From RGIG8748 sp045576175 (GTDB lineage: Bacteria; Bacillota; Clostridia; UMGS1810), in assembly GCA_045576175.1 (NCBI GenBank), contig JAZNFW010000009.1, forward strand, positions 1 to 7,570: a stretch of 7,570 bases of DNA. The letters are read 5' to 3'. Position numbers and translations under genes: made by a program. Each line of letters starts with the position of its first letter. Within the stretch, counting starts at the first letter, position 1. The notes under the pieces were generated by a model. That model made no database searches. It was not told where the DNA came from and saw only the letters and a list, made by a program, of their open reading frames with translations. Of the stretch, positions 1 to 5,970 are shown in pieces.

Positions 1-29
1 TCTTCCTAAGACCGCTTGGCCTCCGACTT
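1..29 (-). other. Residual BGI/MGI sequencing adapter at the contig end
   Basis: The minus strand over these 29 bases begins AAGTCGGAGGCCAAGC and ends CTTAGGAAGA. This agrees with the start of the BGISEQ/DNBSEQ forward adapter as I recall it. Independent support comes from the protein: PriA reads normally up to DVDI at codon 380, where the family continues with a valine or isoleucine and a G-x-R-S-A motif. Here the frame instead gives S-R-R-P-S-G-L-R-K, unlike any PriA. The frame stays open only by chance. I infer adapter read-through that survived trimming and assembly, so these bases should be removed before any analysis. Confidence 0.93.
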
Positions 30-1171
30 ACAATATCAACATCGCCCTCTTTTATTCTCTTCCACTGCTCAAAGCGTTGTTTTTGTGTGAGTGACGAATG
101 TATAACGGCAACTCTGTCACCAAAGCGCGCAGTTACCTGAGCTACCATCTGTGGTGTTAGGCTGATTTCGGGAACGAGTAAAATCGACTCTTTGCCCAGA
201 GAAACGGTTTTTTCCATAAGCTCAAGATACACTTCCGTTTTTCCGCTTCCTGTAACTCCATGAAGCAGAAAGCTCTGCTTCTGACCATTCTCTATGCTTT
301 GAAAAACAGTCTTACAAACCTCATCCTGTTCTTTGGTAAGTGTGCGTCTTGTGTATTGTTCTTCGAATCTTAAATTGAGAATGTCCTCTCTCTCGATTGA
401 ATCATAAATCGTTACATAGCCTCTCTTTTGAAGCTCGTCCACTGTGTTTTTAGATGTGTGTGCAATTTCCAAAAGTTCGGAAAGAAGCATATCCCTTTGG
501 TCACTAAGAACCTCCAGACACCTTGCCCTAGCCGGAGCTTTTGACACCATAGCATCTATAAGAGATGTAGTTTGCTCATAGTCTGTCTCCAGACAAACTC
601 TCTTTTTGAGAGTGTCTTCCAATCCCTTTTTAGCACATTCCTCAATTGTGATGATGCCCTTCTTTTGCATTGTTCTGAGTATTGAGGAAAGATTGGCTGT
701 TCCTACTAGGTCCGTAAGCTTGTCCATCGTTAGCGAAGATTGACTTAGTAAATTATATATCTCGTATGCCTTCACGGAATGCTCAATATAACTAAGGTTC
801 TCTTTGGATAGCTGCCCTGTTAGTGAAATCTTCTTTTTAAAAACAGTACCAAGTCCCGTTGGAATTACCAGTTTTACCGCAGAAATGTAGGAACAAAAGT
901 ATCTGTGTACAATGAATTTTATGAGCTCTACATCGGTATCGGAAAAATAGACATAGTCATCCTCTACAGCGTGTATATCCTTGAGTGTGGGATAATCGGA
1001 AGAATCCAGCACGCCTATTACGAAGGCTTCCACTGTTTTGTTGCCTCTTCCAAACGGAACAACTACCCTCATTCCAACTTTTACGCAGTCACTTAAAAAT
1101 TCAGGAATGGCATAATGGTATACATTGTCCGTAGCTCTTGAAAAGCTATTTATAACAACTTCCGCTACCAT
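30..1171 (-). CDS. priA: Primosomal protein N' (replication restart helicase PriA), 3' end missing
   Basis: PriA is a 3'-to-5' superfamily 2 DNA helicase that recognises stalled forks and starts reloading of the replicative helicase. About 380 genuine codons are present, roughly the N-terminal half of the family length. The N-terminus (MVAEVVINSFSRATDNVYHY) and the following GMRVVVPFGRG belong to the 3'-DNA-binding domain (about residues 1-100). A winged-helix-like region follows. The helicase domain begins near residue 285 with a Walker A motif GVTGSGKT at 305-312 and VPEISLTPQ at 333-341. The DEAH box, zinc-binding cysteines and C-terminal domain lie beyond the contig end. The start is the ATG at 1171, 6 nt after a strong AAGGAGG (1178-1184). 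An ATG 5 nt upstream gives only MVW and a stop. The gene follows rpoZ after 61 nt that contain a hairpin, with no clear promoter of its own. Confidence 0.95.
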
Positions 1172-1198
1172 ACCATCCCTCCTTCAAGATATGCCAAA

Positions 1199-1219
1199 GC
1201 AGTCGGTACAACCGACTGC
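1199..1219 (-). terminator. Short hairpin between rpoZ and priA (weak terminator or attenuator)
   Basis: A perfect 9-bp GC-rich inverted repeat (GCAGTCGGT / ACCGACTGC) with a 3-nt loop lies 13 nt after the rpoZ stop. On the transcribed minus strand it is followed by only TTTGGCATATCTT, so the U tract is poor. It may be a weak intrinsic terminator lowering priA expression relative to rpoZ, or an RNA-stabilising or processing structure. The inverted repeat is directly visible; the role is inference. Confidence 0.5.
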
Positions 1220-1232
1220 GATGCTCTTTAAA

Positions 1233-1517
1233 TTAATCTTCCTGTGAAACTTCTTCCTTTTCTGCTTCCTGTTCAAGGATATCATTTAATGCAGAATCAT
1301 TATTGGCACTAATATCCTTACCGGTCTTAAGAGTTACCTTGTTTTCTGCAATTTCATTTACTGCAATACTTACGGGCTTATTGGATTTACATTCAACAAA
1401 AACATTGTCTTTTTTGCTGTAGATTTCTCTTGCTCTTTTTGCAGTAGCGATAACAAGTGTATATTTGCTATCGATTTTCTTGGATTTCATAAGTTCTGAT
1501 GCAGATGGTTTTAACAT
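1233..1517 (-). CDS. rpoZ: DNA-directed RNA polymerase omega subunit
   Basis: The 94-residue protein is the small omega subunit, which helps fold and retain the beta' subunit of RNA polymerase. The N-terminus MLKPSASEL, the central YTLVIATAKRAREI (about residues 19-32) and KPVSIAVNEIAENKV (47-61) match the conserved omega helices. The C-terminal 25 or so residues are acidic (EQEAEKEEVSQED) and probably disordered, common in Gram-positive forms. The ATG shares one base with the gmk stop (TAATG), and its SD, GAGGTG, lies inside the last gmk codons, so translation is probably coupled. Position after gmk is the usual Clostridia and Bacillus order. Confidence 0.95.
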   Translation of the reverse strand: MLKPSASELMKSKKIDSKYTLVIATAKRAREIYSKKDNVFVECKSNKPVSIAVNEIAENKVTLKTGKDISANNDSALNDILEQEAEKEEVSQED

Positions 1518-2131
1518 TACTTTAACACCTCTTCTATAATATTTTTATTTCTTTCAACTCGTTGTGCCTCACCCAGCATTATGGAGCGGAAGCTTTCTAC
1601 CGACTCCTCTAAATTGTCATTTATGATTAGATAATCGTAGTTATCAATTTCCTTTACTTCCTTATATGCCCTGGCAATTCTGGTCTTAATTACCTCATCG
1701 GATTCAGTATTTCTGGTTTTAAGACGCCTTTTTAACTCGTCAAATGACGGCGGAAGAACAAAAATCCCCACGGCATTATCAAATGCCTTTTTAACCTGCA
1801 TACCGCCATCAACCTCTATCTCCAGAACCACATTCTTGCCCATAGCAAGCATATCATTTACAGGCTTTTTGGGTGTGCCGTAGTAGTTTCCGCAAAATTC
1901 GGTCCACTCCGCAAGACCGTCGTGCTCTATGAGATACTCGAATTCCTCTCTGGTCTTGAAATAATAATTCACGCCTTCTTTGTCTGTAGGACGCGGTGGT
2001 CTGCTTGTCATTGATATGGAAAGAAATGTGTTGTCATCCGGATACTTTTTGAAGTATTCATCCATAATTGTACCCTTGCCGGTTCCGGAAGGACCGGAAA
2101 GCACAAATAAAATGCCTTTTCGATTATTCAA
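1517..2131 (-). CDS. gmk: Guanylate kinase
   Basis: Gmk transfers phosphate from ATP to GMP, giving GDP, in the cytoplasm. It feeds GTP and (p)ppGpp pools. From the chosen start the protein has 204 residues, the usual size. The P-loop GPSGTGKGT is at residues 13-21. It is followed by the GMP-binding segment SMTSRPPRPTDKEGVNYYF, the LEIEVDGGMQVKK segment, and the lid region RLKTRNTESDEVIKTRI. The start is a TTG at 2131, giving MNNRKGILFVLSGPSG. GGAGG at 2141-2145 lies 9 nt upstream. The first 8 bases overlap the end of remA (TTGAATAA). Reading the frame further upstream to an ATG at 2185 would add 18 residues (MQEDLEPRKANYSRRKKK) that come from remA sequence in another frame, so I reject that longer form. 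Confidence 0.95.
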   Translation of the reverse strand: MNNRKGILFVLSGPSGTGKGTIMDEYFKKYPDDNTFLSISMTSRPPRPTDKEGVNYYFKTREEFEYLIEHDGLAEWTEFCGNYYGTPKKPVNDMLAMGKNVVLEIEVDGGMQVKKAFDNAVGIFVLPPSFDELKRRLKTRNTESDEVIKTRIARAYKEVKEIDNYDYLIINDNLEESVESFRSIMLGEAQRVERNKNIIEEVLK

Positions 2132-2396
2132 TTTCTTCTTCCTCCGTGAGTAATTCGCTTTCCTTGGCTCCAAGTCTTCCTGCAACGGTTTCTGTCTGAA
2201 TGGCAGAAAGAATTATGTGGCCGCTATCTGTAATAATAACGCTTCTTGTCCTTCTTCCGTATGTAGCGTCTATAAGATTTCCGTTTTCTCTCGCTTCCTG
2301 AACCATTCTCTTAATCGGTGCTGATTCAGGACTTACGATTGCGATTATTCTATCGGAAGAAACTATGTTTCCAAATCCAACATTTATAAGCTTCAT
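2124..2396 (-). CDS. remA: Extracellular matrix/biofilm regulator RemA (DUF370)
   Basis: The 90-residue protein closely resembles Bacillus subtilis RemA, a DNA-binding protein that forms ring-like oligomers and activates matrix and osmoprotection operons. The conserved blocks are MKLINVGFGNIV, IAIVSPESAPIKRMVQ, LIDATYGRRTRSVIITDSGH and IILSAIQTETVAGRL. The arginine-rich YGRRTR is the key conserved block. A short acidic tail (TEEEEIE) follows. I choose the ATG at 2396 because AAGGA (2403-2407) is 6 nt upstream and the protein then begins like its homologues. A TTG at 2411 would place that SD inside the coding region. It lies 24 nt after yicC and overlaps gmk by 8 nt. In Clostridia this gene is conserved even in species not known for biofilm, so the target genes here are unknown. 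Confidence 0.94.
   Translation of the reverse strand: MKLINVGFGNIVSSDRIIAIVSPESAPIKRMVQEARENGNLIDATYGRRTRSVIITDSGHIILSAIQTETVAGRLGAKESELLTEEEEIE
2141..2145 (-). promoter_or_regulatory. Ribosome binding site supporting the TTG start of gmk
   Basis: GGAGG on the minus strand, embedded in the glutamate-rich 3' end of remA, lies 9 nt before the TTG at 2131. It is the only good Shine-Dalgarno near the N-terminus expected from the family, and so it fixes the gmk start. Confidence 0.75.
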
Positions 2397-2402
2397 AATT
2401 TG

Positions 2403-2408
2403 TCCTTT
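2403..2408 (-). promoter_or_regulatory. Ribosome binding site for remA
   Basis: AAAGGA on the minus strand lies 6 nt before the ATG at 2396. It selects this ATG over the in-frame TTG at 2411, which overlaps the site. Confidence 0.8.
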
Positions 2409-2420
2409 CAAAAGAGAGAA

Positions 2421-3299
2421 TTATTCGATATTCTGTACTTGCTCCCTCATTTTTTCAATCTCGGATTTCAAATCCACCACAGCCTTGCTGATTTCAAAAT
2501 CGTTGCACTTACTTCCCATGGTGTTTGCCTCACGGTTTAGCTCCTGTATGATGAAATCAAGCTTTCTGCCTACGGGGACATTACTGTTTAAAAGTGAAGT
2601 GAATTCCTTTAAATGACTGCGGAATCTTACAATTTCCTCTGTAATATTAACCTTATCGGAGAATATTGCAACTTCTGTGAGAAGTCGGGATTCATCATAC
2701 TCAACGCCGTTTAAAGCTTCTTCTATTCTTTCTCTTAGCTTTTTGGAATGTTCCTCAACAGTGTAAGGAGAACGCTCTGCTATAACATCGACAATTTTGC
2801 CTACAGTGTCTATCGTTTCGGTAAAGAAGCCATATAGTCTGGCACCCTCTCTTTCACGATTTGCAACTATATCATCTATGGCACTGGTAAGAACCTCGAG
2901 AGTGTCTGCAATAATGCGATCCTTGTCCTCTTCGGGCTTTTCTACCGCAAATATGTCTCCAAAGCCGGCAAAGGTAGATGCAGTTACATCATTTTCAATG
3001 CCAAACTTTTCTGACAAGGTTTTAAGAGCATTACAATAACCCTGTGCAACAGATTCATTTAAGGTGACTATTTTGTCGTCCTTTTCGATTAAATCATACT
3101 GAACGAAAACATCCACCTTACCTCTGTTTATCTTTGTACTTAGACATTCCCTCACGGAATCCTCCACAAAAGAATAGTGCTTGTACAAACGAATGTTGTA
3201 ATCTGCAAATCTGTTATTTACGCTCTTGATTTCGATTGTAATTTTGTAATTTTCAAATGTTTTGTCACTTCTGCCGTAGCCGGTCATGCTTTTAATCAT
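2421..3299 (-). CDS. yicC: YicC/YloC family endoribonuclease
   Basis: The 292-residue protein is a full-length member of the YicC/YloC family, whose E. coli member has been described as an endoribonuclease acting in small-RNA turnover. The N-terminal YicC domain begins with the signature MIKSMTGYGR and continues with IEIKSVNNRF (about residues 23-32) and CLSTKINRGKVDVFV. The C-terminal DUF1732 domain has REREGARL, LLTEVAIFSDKVNITEEIVR and GRKLDFIIQELNREANTMGS, all diagnostic. The ATG at 3299 is preceded by GAGGT with 9 nt spacing. It is the first gene of the group that runs into remA, gmk, rpoZ and priA, behind the promoter at 3335-3363. The physiological RNA target in Gram-positive bacteria is not known to me. 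Confidence 0.95.
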   Translation of the reverse strand: MIKSMTGYGRSDKTFENYKITIEIKSVNNRFADYNIRLYKHYSFVEDSVRECLSTKINRGKVDVFVQYDLIEKDDKIVTLNESVAQGYCNALKTLSEKFGIENDVTASTFAGFGDIFAVEKPEEDKDRIIADTLEVLTSAIDDIVANREREGARLYGFFTETIDTVGKIVDVIAERSPYTVEEHSKKLRERIEEALNGVEYDESRLLTEVAIFSDKVNITEEIVRFRSHLKEFTSLLNSNVPVGRKLDFIIQELNREANTMGSKCNDFEISKAVVDLKSEIEKMREQVQNIE

Positions 3300-3334
3300 A
3301 TGTAGTTACCTCACTTAGAGATTTTTTACAGTTT

Positions 3335-3363
3335 ATTATATCAAATTTCGCCCGAAATTACAA
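3335..3363 (-). promoter_or_regulatory. Sigma-A-type promoter for yicC-remA-gmk-rpoZ-priA
   Basis: On the minus strand the -35 hexamer TTGTAA (3363-3358, four of six consensus bases) and a perfect -10 TATAAT (3340-3335) are separated by exactly 17 bp. Transcription would start near 3328, leaving a 5' leader of about 30 nt with the yicC SD. It sits in the 79-nt gap between the radical SAM gene and yicC, the largest gap after metK. I see no convincing terminator for the upstream transcript in this gap, so read-through may add to expression. Confidence 0.8.
3344..3359. repeat. Palindrome inside the promoter spacer (possible operator)
   Basis: AATTTCG and CGAAATT form 7-bp inverted arms separated by 2 bp. 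The palindrome fills most of the spacer between the -35 and -10 hexamers and touches the last -35 bases. This is where a dimeric repressor could block polymerase. It could also be chance in AT-rich DNA. As RNA it would be too weak to be a terminator: six pairs and no U tract. Confidence 0.4.
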
Positions 3364-3378
3364 TAGATTTTATGAAAT

Positions 3379-4350
3379 TTATTCTATGTTTTTAGGCAAA
3401 TCGTCTGCTTGGTCAAACTTTTTAAGACAGCTTCCGTTAAGATAGGTGCAAAGCCTGCCCTGGAAGGTTTGCCTTTTTTCCATTTGCTCGTCAATTGTGT
3501 CTTTAATTTTCCACCAGCTTGCACCATAATTTGCAAAAATTGTACTCTCTTCTCTCGCCCTTCCTATAAGCCTTTGAATAGCAATTTCAGGTGACAGATG
3601 CTCCAAAAAACAAATGACTCTTTCAACATAGTCCATATATGTTCCCATATCAAATTCACCACTAAGATACATCTTTGCCATGGGCGTATTTTTTACAATA
3701 TACAGACTGTGAAGCTTAACCTGGTTTATCTTGAGAGCAGAGAGAATTTTAGCACACTCTTTAACATCACTCATGTCATCCCACGGCAGATTGAGTATGA
3801 GATGTGCACACACATCAAAGCCATATTTTTTGATTGTCATAACCGCATCTATAAACTCGGCAAGTGTGTGCCCCCTGTTTATTTTTTCGAGTGTTTTGTG
3901 ATTGATACTCTGTAGCCCAAGCTCTATGGAAATATTGATGTTGTGCTTTTTTGAAAGCTCATACAAAAAAGCCATATAGTCATCTCTTACGCAATCCGGA
4001 CGGGTGGAAATTGCAATTTCTACAATATCCGGCATAACCGCTTGAGCAATAAGTGTTTTAAAGTCCTCGAGCGGCATATATGTATTTGTGAAATTTTGAA
4101 AATACGCAATAAACTTTTTTGCCTTGTACTTTTTGCCTATATAACGCATATTTTCGGATATTTGCTCAGTAACGCTATAGTGAGTGGGAAGATTTTCAAA
4201 CGCTGCCCCCTCATCGCCGCAGAATATGCATCCGCCGTATGAGCAGGTACCGTCGCGGTTTGGACAACTTATAGGCAGGTTTACAGGCAGTTTGTAAACC
4301 CTCTCACCGTATCTGTCTTTTAAATATTGAGAGTATGTATTATATAGCAT
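3379..4350 (-). CDS. Radical SAM protein, TIGR01212 family (YtqA-like)
   Basis: The 323-residue protein belongs to the YtqA/COG1242-like radical SAM family of uncertain function. Near the N-terminus it has YNTYSQYLKDRYGERVYKL and then CPNRDGTCSYGGCIFC (residues 29-44). C29, C41 and C44 are the likely ligands of the 4Fe-4S cluster, as in the family pattern of a long first gap and a final CxxC. Further family features are KFIAYFQNFTNTY, ISTRPDCV, IELGLQS and HLILNLPWDD. I prefer the ATG at 4350 (MLYNTYSQYL), since AGGTGA lies just upstream. A TTG at 4365 would add five residues and overlap the previous gene. It starts 11 nt after the 116-codon gene, so the two probably share a transcript. YtqA's substrate is not established; a nucleic acid modification role is a guess. 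Confidence 0.92.
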   Translation of the reverse strand: MLYNTYSQYLKDRYGERVYKLPVNLPISCPNRDGTCSYGGCIFCGDEGAAFENLPTHYSVTEQISENMRYIGKKYKAKKFIAYFQNFTNTYMPLEDFKTLIAQAVMPDIVEIAISTRPDCVRDDYMAFLYELSKKHNINISIELGLQSINHKTLEKINRGHTLAEFIDAVMTIKKYGFDVCAHLILNLPWDDMSDVKECAKILSALKINQVKLHSLYIVKNTPMAKMYLSGEFDMGTYMDYVERVICFLEHLSPEIAIQRLIGRAREESTIFANYGASWWKIKDTIDEQMEKRQTFQGRLCTYLNGSCLKKFDQADDLPKNIE

Positions 4351-4354
4351 CTTA

Positions 4355-4360
4355 TCACCT
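4355..4360 (-). promoter_or_regulatory. Ribosome binding site for the radical SAM gene
   Basis: AGGTGA on the minus strand lies 4 nt before the ATG at 4350, in the 11-nt gap after the stop of the 116-codon gene. It supports the ATG over the TTG at 4365 and suggests re-initiation by ribosomes finishing the upstream gene. Confidence 0.7.
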
Positions 4361-4361
4361 G

Positions 4362-4712
4362 TCAAACAATTTCGCTTTTAAAATCATTATACTCCTTTTC
4401 GGTTGTATAATACAAAAATTCATAGTCTCTAGAGAGTCTTTGGCATATTTCCCTCGTTCTGTCCTGTGAACCTTTATCCACCACTATGATATAGGGTATC
4501 GTTCTTCCACCGTGGTTTAAAAGATAATCAAAAACTGTGGTTCTTATTATGTATTCCAAAGATTCCTCTAGGTTTTTTGCGTGGATGAATATGAAAATTT
4601 CTTTCTTTTCGGTATTTGGTCTTATAAGTGCCTTTACACATTTTGAGAACATTTCTATAATGCCAAAAATTACAAAAAAAGTTACAAGACTTTTAAAGAC
4701 TATATCCCACAT
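4362..4712 (-). CDS. Membrane-anchored protein of unknown function with a partial glycosyltransferase-2-like fold
   Basis: I do not recognise this 116-residue protein as a named family. Residues about 5-25 (VFKSLVTFFVIFGIIEMF) form one hydrophobic segment, probably a membrane anchor. The rest resembles the first half of a GT-A domain: a beta strand EIFIFIHAKN, a helix LEESLEYIIRTTVFDYLLNH, then PYIIVVDKGSQDRTREICQR. The last part parallels the IIVVDDGSTDGT motif of family 2 glycosyltransferases. It ends shortly after the third strand, EFLYYT, with no DxD and no acceptor domain, so catalysis is unlikely. I start at the ATG at 4712 because AGAGGTG (4720-4726) is 7 nt upstream. The frame stays open to 4841, but that part would run through the hairpin into metK. 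It is 11 nt from the radical SAM gene, so a shared role is possible. Confidence 0.8.
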   Translation of the reverse strand: MWDIVFKSLVTFFVIFGIIEMFSKCVKALIRPNTEKKEIFIFIHAKNLEESLEYIIRTTVFDYLLNHGGRTIPYIIVVDKGSQDRTREICQRLSRDYEFLYYTTEKEYNDFKSEIV

Positions 4713-4719
4713 ATAAACA

Positions 4720-4726
4720 CACCTCT
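4720..4726 (-). promoter_or_regulatory. Ribosome binding site of the 116-codon gene, buried in a hairpin
   Basis: AGAGGTG on the minus strand lies 7 nt before the ATG at 4712. All seven bases are in the 3' arm of the hairpin at 4720-4751, whose 5' arm carries the complementary CACCTCT. When the hairpin forms, this site should be inaccessible to ribosomes. Confidence 0.75.
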
Positions 4727-4751
4727 TTGCATCATAATATGCAAAGAGGTG
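4720..4751 (-). terminator. Perfect 13-bp hairpin after metK: terminator and/or SD-masking structure
   Basis: CACCTCTTTGCAT (4751-4739) and ATGCAAAGAGGTG (4732-4720) are perfect inverted repeats around a 6-nt loop (ATTATG). The hairpin begins 13 nt after the metK stop, the usual place for an intrinsic terminator. The following bases, TGTTTATATG, make only a poor U tract, so termination may be partial. The loop contains TATTAT, which resembles a -10 box, but I find no good -35 at 17 bp. The hairpin separates the tsaB-rpiB-COG2426-metK group from the next two genes. Confidence 0.65.
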
Positions 4752-4764
4752 GCCAATTGGTGAA

Positions 4765-5946
4765 TTACAAGAGAGCCTTTTCCTTAAGGAGCTGTGCACG
4801 GTCGCACTTCTCCCAGGGAAGCTCAACATCAGTACGGCCAAAATGTCCGTACGCTGCTGTCTTTTTGTATATAGGTTTTCTTAAATCCAAATCTCTTATG
4901 ATAGAAGCCGGACGCAAATCGAAAACTTCGTTTATAGCACTTGTTATAGCCTCTTCGGAAACCTTGGCTGTGCCAAAGGTATCCACAAGAATAGACACTG
5001 GCTTTGCCACTCCTATTGCATATGCAAGCTGAACCTCACACTTATCTGCAAGACCTGCTGCAACAACATTTTTGGCTACATATCTTGCCGCATAGCAAGC
5101 ACTTCTGTCCACTTTTGTTGGGTCCTTACCGGAAAAAGCACCGCCACCGTGACGGGCATAACCGCCATATGTGTCTACAATAATCTTTCTTCCTGTAAGA
5201 CCGCTGTCTCCCTGAGGACCGCCGATTACGAAACGGCCGGTAGGATTGATGTAGAACTTGGTGTCGTTATCTATAAGGTCAGCACTTATTGTTGGCCTTA
5301 TAACATACTCGAGCATATCGCTGTGGATTTTATCAAGTGAAACATCTTCACTGTGCTGAGTGGAAATTACAACAGTATCAACTCTTACGGGCTTACCATC
5401 TATATATTCTACAGTTACCTGTGTTTTTCCGTCAGGTCTTAAATAGCTGAGCGTGCCGTCTTTTCGCACATCTGTGAGCCTTTTAGCAAGCTTATGTGCC
5501 AAGGAAATAGGCATAGGCATAAGTTCCTCTGTCTCTGTGCAAGCAAAACCAAACATCATCCCCTGGTCTCCTGCGCCGTTATCAAGTTCATCGCTATTTG
5601 TCTTTTTTGCTTCCATAGACTTATCTACGCCAAGAGCAATATCGGCAGACTGCTCGTCTATGCTTGTCATAACCGCACAGGTCTGACCATCAAAGCCAAA
5701 CTTTGCTCTGTCGTATCCAATTTCCAAAACGGTATCTCTTGCTACCTTGGGGATATCTACATAGCAGTTTGTGGTTATCTCTCCCATTATCATTACAAGA
5801 CCTGTAGTTACTACAGTTTCACATGCTACTCGGGCACCAGGGTCCTTTTCCAAAATAGCATCAAGAACAGCATCGGAAATCTGGTCGCAGATTTTGTCGG
5901 GATGGCCTTCTGTAACCGATTCGGATGTAAAAAACTTTCTTTCCAT
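4765..5946 (-). CDS. metK: S-adenosylmethionine synthetase
   Basis: MetK makes S-adenosylmethionine from methionine and ATP with release of phosphate and pyrophosphate. The product is the cell's methyl donor and the cofactor of the radical SAM enzyme nearby. The protein has 393 residues, full length for the family. The N-terminus FFTSESVTEGHPDKICDQIS contains the ATP-binding GHPDK (14-18). GAGDQGMMFGFA (124-135) is the adenine/methionine-loop signature, and GGGAFSGKDPTKVDRSA (267-283) is the phosphate-binding signature. The ATG at 5946 follows GAAGGGA with about 12 nt spacing and lies 24 nt after the membrane protein gene. There is no room for a SAM riboswitch leader, so metK appears to depend on the upstream operon promoter. 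Confidence 0.98.
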   Translation of the reverse strand: MERKFFTSESVTEGHPDKICDQISDAVLDAILEKDPGARVACETVVTTGLVMIMGEITTNCYVDIPKVARDTVLEIGYDRAKFGFDGQTCAVMTSIDEQSADIALGVDKSMEAKKTNSDELDNGAGDQGMMFGFACTETEELMPMPISLAHKLAKRLTDVRKDGTLSYLRPDGKTQVTVEYIDGKPVRVDTVVISTQHSEDVSLDKIHSDMLEYVIRPTISADLIDNDTKFYINPTGRFVIGGPQGDSGLTGRKIIVDTYGGYARHGGGAFSGKDPTKVDRSACYAARYVAKNVVAAGLADKCEVQLAYAIGVAKPVSILVDTFGTAKVSEEAITSAINEVFDLRPASIIRDLDLRKPIYKKTAAYGHFGRTDVELPWEKCDRAQLLKEKALL

Positions 5947-5970
5947 ATATTAACATTCCCTTCGTTTTAT

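Noticed and set aside
262..281. Perfect 8-bp inverted repeat (GAAGCAGA / TCTGCTTC) with a 4-nt loop
   Set aside because: It lies in the conserved coding region of priA just before the Walker A motif and is explained by the codons for K-Q-S-F-L-L-H; no regulatory position.
905..1096. Plus-strand open frame opposite priA, and similar plus-strand frames opposite yicC, the radical SAM gene, metK, the membrane protein, rpiB and tsaB
   Set aside because: All lie antisense to genes with clear family motifs, have no recognisable protein features, and look like chance frames.
1165..1176. Three-codon frame (MVW) starting 5 nt before priA
   Set aside because: It overlaps the priA start and is far more likely a by-product of the repeated ATGGT than a leader peptide.
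2397..2411. TTG start for remA at 2411
   Set aside because: The best SD (AAGGA) would then be inside the coding region; the ATG at 2396 gives the family N-terminus MKLINVGFGN.
4713..4841. Extension of the 116-codon gene to an upstream ATG at 4841, overlapping the metK 3' end
   Set aside because: The added 43 residues are out-of-frame metK sequence plus the hairpin, while a well-spaced SD supports the ATG at 4712.
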